Assembly: GCA_002782365.1 (NCBI GenBank)
Contig: PFHP01000061.1
Coordinates: forward strand, 1-11,266
DNA length: 11,266 nt
Direction: 5' to 3'
From: Candidatus Kuenenbacteria bacterium CG_4_8_14_3_um_filter_39_15
Lineage (GTDB): Bacteria; Patescibacteriota; Patescibacteriia; UBA2196; GWA2-42-15
A model generated the notes under the pieces. The model did not search any database, was not told the DNA's origin, and was given only the letters and a program-made list of their open reading frames with translations. Made by a program: the position numbers and the translations under genes. Shown here one piece after another: positions 7,707 through 11,266 of this stretch. Numbering within the stretch: the first letter of the stretch is position 1; the number at the start of each line of letters is the position of its first letter.

Positions 7707-8417
7707 CTACTTCTCCTTCATCCCCTTTTCATTGCCACCGCTTCTGTCCGCCACGATTCTGCCATCTTTAATTTCAATAATCCTGTCCGCGTGTTCGGCC
7801 ACGTATCTTTCATGGGTGATTAAAATAATAGTATGGCCTTTTTCTTGGTTTAACTTTTTAAAAGTCTCAAGCACTATATCACCGGTTTTGGAATCCAAGT
7901 TGCCCGTTGGCTCATCAGCTAAAATTAAATCGGGTTCATTAATTAAAGCCCGGGCAATCGCCACTCTTTGCATCTGCCCGCCGGAAAGCTGGTTTGATAA
8001 ATGATGCCAACGTTCGCGTTCAAGACCGACTGATGCCAGCGCCTTTTCTGCTTTTTGCCGACGTTCATCTTTAGGAGTTTCATTGTCATATATTAGAGAC
8101 ACTAATACATTGCGCAAAACTGTGGCGCGCGGCAGCAGATTAAAAGATTGAAAAACAAAACCGATTTTCTGGGAACGAATTCCCGCTAGCTCATCGTCTG
8201 ACAATTCAGAAATATCTTGATTATTAAAAAAGTACTTGCCACTGCTTGGTTTATCAAGCGCGCCTAAAATATGCATCAAGGTTGATTTGCCAGAACCAGA
8301 CGGCCCGATAATGGCCACGAACTCTCCTTTTTTAATTTCAAAAGAAACTTCTTTTAAGACAGTTAGGGAAGTTTCGCCAGTTTGGTAGGTTTTGGTTATG
8401 TTTTCGCATTTTATCAT
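7707..8417 (-). CDS. ABC transporter ATP-binding protein (MacB/LolD/YknY type)
   Basis: The cytoplasmic ATPase subunit, 236 residues, powering the MacB-like permease. All ABC motifs are intact: Walker A GPSGSGKST (38-46), Q-loop Gln90 in FQSFNLLP, signature LSGGQ (144-148), Walker B LILADE with catalytic Glu169, D-loop region GNLD (172-175) and switch His202 in ITHE. The sequence around the Q-loop and the QMQRVAIARAL stretch are typical of the MacB/LolD/FtsE group. The C-terminus adds a short Gly/Lys-rich tail. It lies between the adaptor gene (51 bases upstream) and the permease gene (130 bases downstream), and both gaps carry copies of one AT-rich repeat in opposite orientation. No Shine-Dalgarno site is visible; the leader is the repeat itself. 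Confidence 0.97.
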   Translation of the reverse strand: MIKCENITKTYQTGETSLTVLKEVSFEIKKGEFVAIIGPSGSGKSTLMHILGALDKPSSGKYFFNNQDISELSDDELAGIRSQKIGFVFQSFNLLPRATVLRNVLVSLIYDNETPKDERRQKAEKALASVGLERERWHHLSNQLSGGQMQRVAIARALINEPDLILADEPTGNLDSKTGDIVLETFKKLNQEKGHTIILITHERYVAEHADRIIEIKDGRIVADRSGGNEKGMKEK

Positions 8418-8420
8418 AAA

Positions 8421-8468
8421 AATTGGACATTTTATTAGAAATTAGGTGAATTAGGTGAATTAGAAATT
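8421..8468 (-). repeat. AT-rich intergenic repeat, copy 2 (inverted relative to copy 1)
   Basis: A 48-base element filling the gap between adaptor and ATPase genes and overlapping the adaptor stop codon by two bases. It starts AATTGGACATTTTATTAG and contains a tandem 9-base unit (GAATTAGGT-like, two copies). Its reverse complement matches 7580-7627 in length and closely in sequence. It ends three bases before the ATPase ATG, the same distance as copy 1 from the permease ATG. Confidence 0.7.
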
Positions 8469-10326
8469 ACCTTAGCATCCTAAACTCTCCTCCAAATCCT
8501 TGCTGTCCGCCCTGGGCGCTTTGGCTATTTGTGGCGCTGCTGCTACTAATAGTCTGCGTCACAATTTTTTCGCCTTGTTCCAAGCCAGAAATAATCTCAA
8601 TCATAGTGTCATTGCTTGAACCGGTGGTGACTGTTGTTCTCTGCGGCGCTCCGTTAACTAAAATTTCCACGTAACTGCCTTGAGCAGAGCTTTTGACCGC
8701 CGAAAGAGGCGCTACTAAAACATCCGGCTTTGACTCTAAAATAATAGCAACGCTGGTGCTCATACCCGGCTTAATTCTTTCATCCGTGACATCAAAAGCA
8801 ATTTTGACATTATAACTGACCACCCCTTGGGAAACAGTACCGATGGTGTCAACTCCTACTACCTCGCCAGTAATTGGCAAGTCGGACACGGCGTCAAAAG
8901 TCAAAGTGGCTTTCTGCCCTATTTTCACTTTGGCCGCGTCAATTTCATTCAAAGAAATCTCCGCGATTTTTTGCTCGGTAATTAAAGTGACAATGACGGT
9001 GGCGCTTGAGGCCTCATCGCCTTTAGCCGCATTAACTGCCGCCACCTGGCCGTCAAACGGCGCGCGGATAAAATAATTGGCATAATCCTGCTGCGCTCCA
9101 AGCAAACTATTTTCCTTCTGCTGGATCGCCAGTTGTTTATTTTTAATTTCCAGTTCACTGGCGCCTGCTTTTAAATCAATCAGCTTTTGCTCTTTTTCTT
9201 TCAGGCTTCTTCCCATGGCCGCTAAATCCAATGGATTATTCTGGGCCATTTCTTCCAAATCTCTCTGGACGTTCAATATGCTTTCTTTATAATCTTCAAC
9301 CGTCCTCTGGCTGGAGAGCAGTGTTGATAAATGGCTGTTTGTTTTGGAAGTATAAGCAGTTAAATTAGATTGATAAGTTGCCACCTTACCATAAATCCTC
9401 AAACCCCTGCTTGTGCGGTAATCAACCCAATAATCAAGCATATTGATTTCGCTTTTAATCGCATCCGTCACTTTTTTAGTCGTCTCAAGAGTTTGCTTCA
9501 GAATATCCATAATCGCCGTCTTATCCGAATATCTGCTGATATTTTTATAATCAGCATAGTTTTTATCATAAACGATTTTTGCCTGCTGATAATCATTGTC
9601 GGCTAAATCAACATACTGCTCAAATTTATCCCTCTCCCCATTTTCCACAATGGCATTGATTAAAACGGAATTATTTGTGCCTTGCGTCACGGCAATTTCA
9701 CTTTCCGCTATTTCCTGGCTGTATAAAACAGTGTGCAACTCTGTCATAATATCCGGCAAATCTAAAAAAGTGTTGGCCATATTATTATAACCGTCTTCAT
9801 ATGCCTTAGCTAAATTATCTTCCGCCGTCTGTTCATCGGCCAGCGCCTGTTCATAATTGTTTTTCTGGGTCAGCTGTAATTTTATCAATGACTCTTGAGC
9901 ATCAGCCACGGCATTTTCTGCTTGAGCCAAAGTCAGTTTGTCAGTCGGAGCCAACAGTTCTTCCAAATCTAATTTTGCGTTTTCCAAAGTGGCTTTGGCT
10001 TCATTAACTTTTCGCGCCGCATCTCTGGCATCAATTTGAGCCAAAAGTTTATTTTGCTTAACCGTCTGACCATTTTTAATATTAAGTGAAACAAGCTCAC
10101 CGGAAACTTTAGGTTTAATATCCACCTGATTGGAAGCAGATACCTGGCCTGATCCTGATATTGAGGAAATTAACATTCCTTTCTCAACAGCTTGGGTTAT
10201 ATATTGAACGTCGTTGGCCGTCGGTTTTACTTTTTGATAACCAAAATAACCGGCCGTGGCCAGCACAACCAGCGCTGTTGAAACCGCAATTTTATGCCCA
10301 GCAATAAATTTAAGTATTCTTTTCAT
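8467..10326 (-). CDS. HlyD/MacA-family periplasmic-adaptor-like protein with extended coiled coil
   Basis: A membrane fusion (adaptor) protein of 619 residues for the ABC exporter encoded next. An N-terminal membrane segment lies at about 13-30. The first half of the lipoyl-like domain is VDIKPKVSGELVSLNIKNGQ (68-87), and the second half is YFIRAPFDGQVAAV (418-431). The hairpin between them is about 320 residues, much longer than in MacA (whole protein about 370). It has two related helical arms, each with an L-x-A-G/P-x-S/T pattern (about 110-170 and 350-415), and a Lys/Asp/Tyr-rich helical insert (about 180-345). A beta-barrel domain (about 450-530) and a membrane-proximal domain (about 535-592) follow. 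The tail is Ser/Gln/Gly-rich. In a single-membrane cell it would resemble YknX and act outside the membrane. The start ATG has only an A-rich leader. Confidence 0.93.
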   Translation of the reverse strand: MKRILKFIAGHKIAVSTALVVLATAGYFGYQKVKPTANDVQYITQAVEKGMLISSISGSGQVSASNQVDIKPKVSGELVSLNIKNGQTVKQNKLLAQIDARDAARKVNEAKATLENAKLDLEELLAPTDKLTLAQAENAVADAQESLIKLQLTQKNNYEQALADEQTAEDNLAKAYEDGYNNMANTFLDLPDIMTELHTVLYSQEIAESEIAVTQGTNNSVLINAIVENGERDKFEQYVDLADNDYQQAKIVYDKNYADYKNISRYSDKTAIMDILKQTLETTKKVTDAIKSEINMLDYWVDYRTSRGLRIYGKVATYQSNLTAYTSKTNSHLSTLLSSQRTVEDYKESILNVQRDLEEMAQNNPLDLAAMGRSLKEKEQKLIDLKAGASELEIKNKQLAIQQKENSLLGAQQDYANYFIRAPFDGQVAAVNAAKGDEASSATVIVTLITEQKIAEISLNEIDAAKVKIGQKATLTFDAVSDLPITGEVVGVDTIGTVSQGVVSYNVKIAFDVTDERIKPGMSTSVAIILESKPDVLVAPLSAVKSSAQGSYVEILVNGAPQRTTVTTGSSNDTMIEIISGLEQGEKIVTQTISSSSATNSQSAQGGQQGFGGEFRMLR

Positions 10327-10468
10327 TTTCTTGCTTTTAAGCTTTTAATATTACTACTAATATTAGTACAATTGAGCCATTAACTTTATTTCAAAAGACC
10401 AAAAAGACCGGATAACGGACCCCCCTTGCCTTGCGCTATTGAACCATATTATCCAGCCCTTCATTAGA
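10327..10468 (-). promoter_or_regulatory. Intergenic leader of the export cluster
   Basis: This stretch holds no gene. Visible features are the 14-bp palindrome at 10355-10368, an adjoining TAATATTA, a six-C run at 10420-10425, and a weak minus-strand stem (CCG/CGG at about 10406-10416) followed by five T. The last could be a poor terminator for the fragment upstream. I could not place a convincing -35/-10 pair, though a promoter for the adaptor gene is expected here. Confidence 0.4.
10355..10368. promoter_or_regulatory. Perfect 14-bp palindrome, candidate operator
   Basis: TACTAATATTAGTA reads the same on both strands and lies 28 bases ahead of the adaptor start codon, with a second half-like TAATATTA at 10346-10353. 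The size, symmetry and location fit a dimeric repressor site controlling the export cluster. No regulator gene of the TetR, MarR or ArsR type is in the window, and in AT-rich DNA a chance palindrome of this length is possible. Confidence 0.4.
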
Positions 10469-10603
10469 CTAATACATTTTTACCTCCCCTTTTATTTCAT
10501 AAATAAAAAATTTTGCCGATTCATCTCCAGTGGCGGTAGAGGAGGATAAAAGTGAGGTGCTGGCCCAATCATACGATGAATACCGCGTCTGATCATCGGC
10601 ATT
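10469..10603 (-). pseudogene. Possible C-terminal remnant of an unidentified protein
   Basis: Directly after the broken sigma factor, a different minus-strand frame is open for 44 codons and ends with TAG at 10471. Its translation has a YSSYDWAS segment, then a Ser/Thr-rich stretch, then KFFIYEIKGEVKMY, which looks like an amphipathic beta strand at a protein end. It has no plausible start codon of its own at the front, and a TGA lies immediately before it. I do not recognise the family. It may be the tail of a gene whose front was lost in the same event that truncated the sigma factor, or simply a chance open frame. Confidence 0.35.
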
Positions 10604-10611
10604 TCATCGGC
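10593..10611. repeat. 8-base direct repeat at the sigma factor break point
   Basis: TCATCGGC occurs at 10593-10600 and again at 10604-10611, a period of 11. On the minus strand it covers the codons where the sigma-factor homology stops and includes the premature TGA. Such a repeat is a typical footprint of a slippage or short-homology deletion, and also a place where an assembler can join the wrong reads. Confidence 0.6.
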
Positions 10612-11024
10612 TCGCGATATTTAATGTCCAAATTTCCCAGATAACGGCCGACATCTCTGGCCAGTATTTTACGGTCAATGTCTCGGTCAATATCAATTTT
10701 TTCGTCAACTATCTTATATTCAACTTCATCCAGCGGCACGGGGCTTTTCAAATTTTTCTTGATATGATTGGCCATTTCATTATGCGCGATTCTATAAATC
10801 CATGAGGAAAATTTCATTTTTATGTTAAAGCCGTAAAGATTTTTGAATGCCTTAATAAAGACTATCTGCAGCACATCCTCAAGCTCGTCTTGGTCATAAA
10901 TATATTTTTTCAGATAATGCGTCAACTTGCGCTGGTAACGTCTGATTATTTCGCTGTACTCTTCCTGGTCATTCTCGCGGATTATCTGGACAAGTTCCTC
11001 GTCGCTTAAGGGAGTATGATTCAT
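10593..11024 (-). pseudogene. ECF-type sigma factor, truncated: region 2 present, region 4 missing
   Basis: Sigma-70 family, ECF-like. The 143-residue frame carries region 2 (about 23-90). It includes DELEDVLQIVFIKAFKNLYG, the part that binds core polymerase and the -10 element, and SSWIYRIAHNEMANHIKK. A linker (91-125) and the start of region 4 (GNLDIKYREPM, 130-140) follow. Then the frame ends after KCR. The helix-turn-helix that reads the -35 element, about 40-50 residues, is absent, and none of the three frames downstream supplies it. ECF factors are usually 160-200 residues. The break lies on an 8-base direct repeat. The product could still bind core polymerase, but it would not be expected to recognise promoters normally. 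I favour a decayed gene or an assembly join over a functional short form. It has a good promoter of its own. Confidence 0.8.
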
Positions 11025-11032
11025 ATACTTTC

Positions 11033-11061
11033 ATCATACCCTAAAATTTAATACAACTCAA
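11033..11061 (-). promoter_or_regulatory. Promoter of the sigma factor gene (leaderless)
   Basis: On the minus strand TTGAGT (11061-11056; four of six to -35 consensus) and TATGAT (11038-11033; five of six to -10 consensus) are separated by 17 bases. The -10 ends eight bases before the ATG at 11024, so transcription should start at or within two bases of the start codon. No Shine-Dalgarno sequence is present, consistent with a leaderless mRNA. Confidence 0.55.
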
Positions 11062-11101
11062 ACTCTAAAATTATTTCAAAGCCAGCTAATTTTGGCGTAG
11101 C

Positions 11102-11139
11102 AAAAAATCCAGTCCCGCAACCGCGGGACTGGATTTTTT
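11102..11139 (-). terminator. Strong rho-independent terminator after tRNA-Gln
   Basis: A perfect 17-bp inverted repeat (11102-11118 with 11123-11139) around the loop AACC. The core is GC-rich (CCAGTCCCGC and its complement) and each arm ends in six A or T, so on the minus strand the hairpin runs into TTTTTT. It begins right after the tRNA discriminator base and separates the tRNA transcript from the sigma factor gene. It would work in both directions. Confidence 0.9.
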
Positions 11140-11210
11140 CTCGGGGACAGGGATTTGAACCCCGATTACTTGGACCAGAACCAAGCGTCCTACCATTAGA
11201 CGATCCCCGA
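11140..11210 (-). tRNA. trnQ: tRNA-Gln, anticodon CTG
   Basis: Minus-strand cloverleaf of 71 bases: a perfect 7-bp acceptor stem (TCGGGGA with TCCCCGA), a short D arm containing TAATGGTA, anticodon stem CTTGG/CCAAG with loop TTCTGGT giving anticodon CTG, a 4-base variable region, and a T arm with loop TTCAAAT. The unpaired base after the acceptor stem is G (complement of 11140), the usual discriminator of tRNA-Gln. The CCA end is not encoded: the next bases are part of the terminator. It would read the CAG codon; a TTG-anticodon isoacceptor for CAA must be elsewhere. Confidence 0.95.
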
Positions 11211-11214
11211 ATAA

Positions 11215-11266
11215 TTATTTTCTCTTTATGCTTTCCAATGTCTTATGAAGTTTTTTCTTTAATACC
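11215..11266 (-). CDS. Possible C-terminal end of an unidentified protein (5' part outside window)
   Basis: From the window edge one minus-strand frame stays open for 16 codons and ends with TAA at 11217-11215, four bases before the tRNA. The translation is strongly basic and helix-like (VLKKKLHKTLESIKRK). This composition suits the end of a nucleic-acid-binding or ribosome-associated protein, but the piece is too short to identify, and the other frames cannot be excluded. If it is real, the tRNA follows it very closely and may share its transcript; no clear tRNA promoter is visible in these bases. Confidence 0.3.
   Translation of the reverse strand, partial: VLKKKLHKTLESIKRK

Noticed and set aside
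2054..8417. A bacteriocin export system (C39 peptidase plus ABC transporter)
   Set aside because: The C39-like protein is stand-alone, anchored outside the membrane, and separated from the ABC genes by metabolic genes. Bacteriocin exporters carry the C39 domain on the cytoplasmic side, fused to the ABC protein, and no leader peptide gene is visible.
45..10000. Plus-strand open frames of 60-145 codons across the whole window
   Set aside because: They lie antisense to minus-strand genes with clear family motifs, have compositions typical of reversed codons, and show no recognisable domain.
6350..10326. A tripartite RND or MacAB-TolC efflux pump across two membranes
   Set aside because: There is no RND pump and no TolC-like gene. 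The separate ATPase and permease resemble YknXYZ of single-membrane bacteria.
10469..10489. A strong Shine-Dalgarno-like GGGGAGGT followed five bases later by ATG, minus strand
   Set aside because: The ATG is followed by a single codon and then TAG, so it starts nothing. The purine run lies inside the 44-codon remnant frame (Lys-Gly-Glu-Val) and is probably accidental.
10503..10586. A plus-strand frame rich in acidic residues (AVEEDKSEVLAQ) over the same bases as the remnant
   Set aside because: Only about 27 codons, no start codon at the front, opposite to every other gene here. It is best read as the shadow of the minus-strand frame.
11140..11210. tRNA-Gln as an integration site for a mobile element
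   Set aside because: No integrase or partial tRNA repeat is visible, and the tRNA 3' end is followed at once by its own terminator.

Overview
The window looks like a chromosomal piece of a small-genome bacterium of the Candidate Phyla Radiation (Patescibacteria) type. This is inference. It rests on an archaeal-type PEP carboxylase in an otherwise bacterial gene set, an AT-leaning composition with short AT-rich repeats between genes, few visible Shine-Dalgarno sites, and -10 boxes placed so close to start codons that leaderless mRNAs are expected. No ribosomal or other marker gene is present to confirm the phylum. Every supported gene, including the tRNA, lies on the minus strand, so the biological reading order runs from high to low coordinates.

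In that order: (a) 11266-11100 holds a possible C-terminal scrap of an unknown gene, then tRNA-Gln(CTG) and a strong 17-bp terminator hairpin. (b) 11061-10593 is a promoter and an ECF-type sigma factor gene that has region 2 but lacks region 4. The reading frame breaks at an 8-nt direct repeat and is followed by an open frame that looks like the tail of another protein, so this looks like a deletion scar, a decayed gene or an assembly chimera. (c) 10392-5759 is an export cluster: a 619-residue HlyD/MacA-like adaptor, an ABC ATPase, a MacB/FtsX-type permease, two hairpins, and a small membrane-anchored protein with a DUF5666-like domain. (d) 5727-2940 is an apparent carbon/nitrogen module: a class I/II aminotransferase, then archaeal-type PEP carboxylase one base later. 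Together they could turn PEP into oxaloacetate and then aspartate. (e) 2914-1 is a membrane-anchored C39-like cysteine peptidase, followed 12 bases later by a P-type cation ATPase that runs off the window.

The adaptor, ATPase and permease match the three-part MacAB/YknXYZ layout. In a cell with one membrane the adaptor would sit outside and no TolC partner would be expected. A 48-bp AT-rich repeat occurs in inverted copies on both sides of the ATPase gene and supplies the leaders of both the ATPase and the permease. A 14-bp perfect palindrome upstream of the adaptor is a candidate operator. I see no phage, transposase, integrase or CRISPR array. No gene-free stretch exceeds 300 bases; the longest, 10327-10592, is described in the feature list. 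I found no clear case for a wholly new system. The truncated sigma factor junction and the repeat-flanked ATPase gene are the parts most worth a second look.
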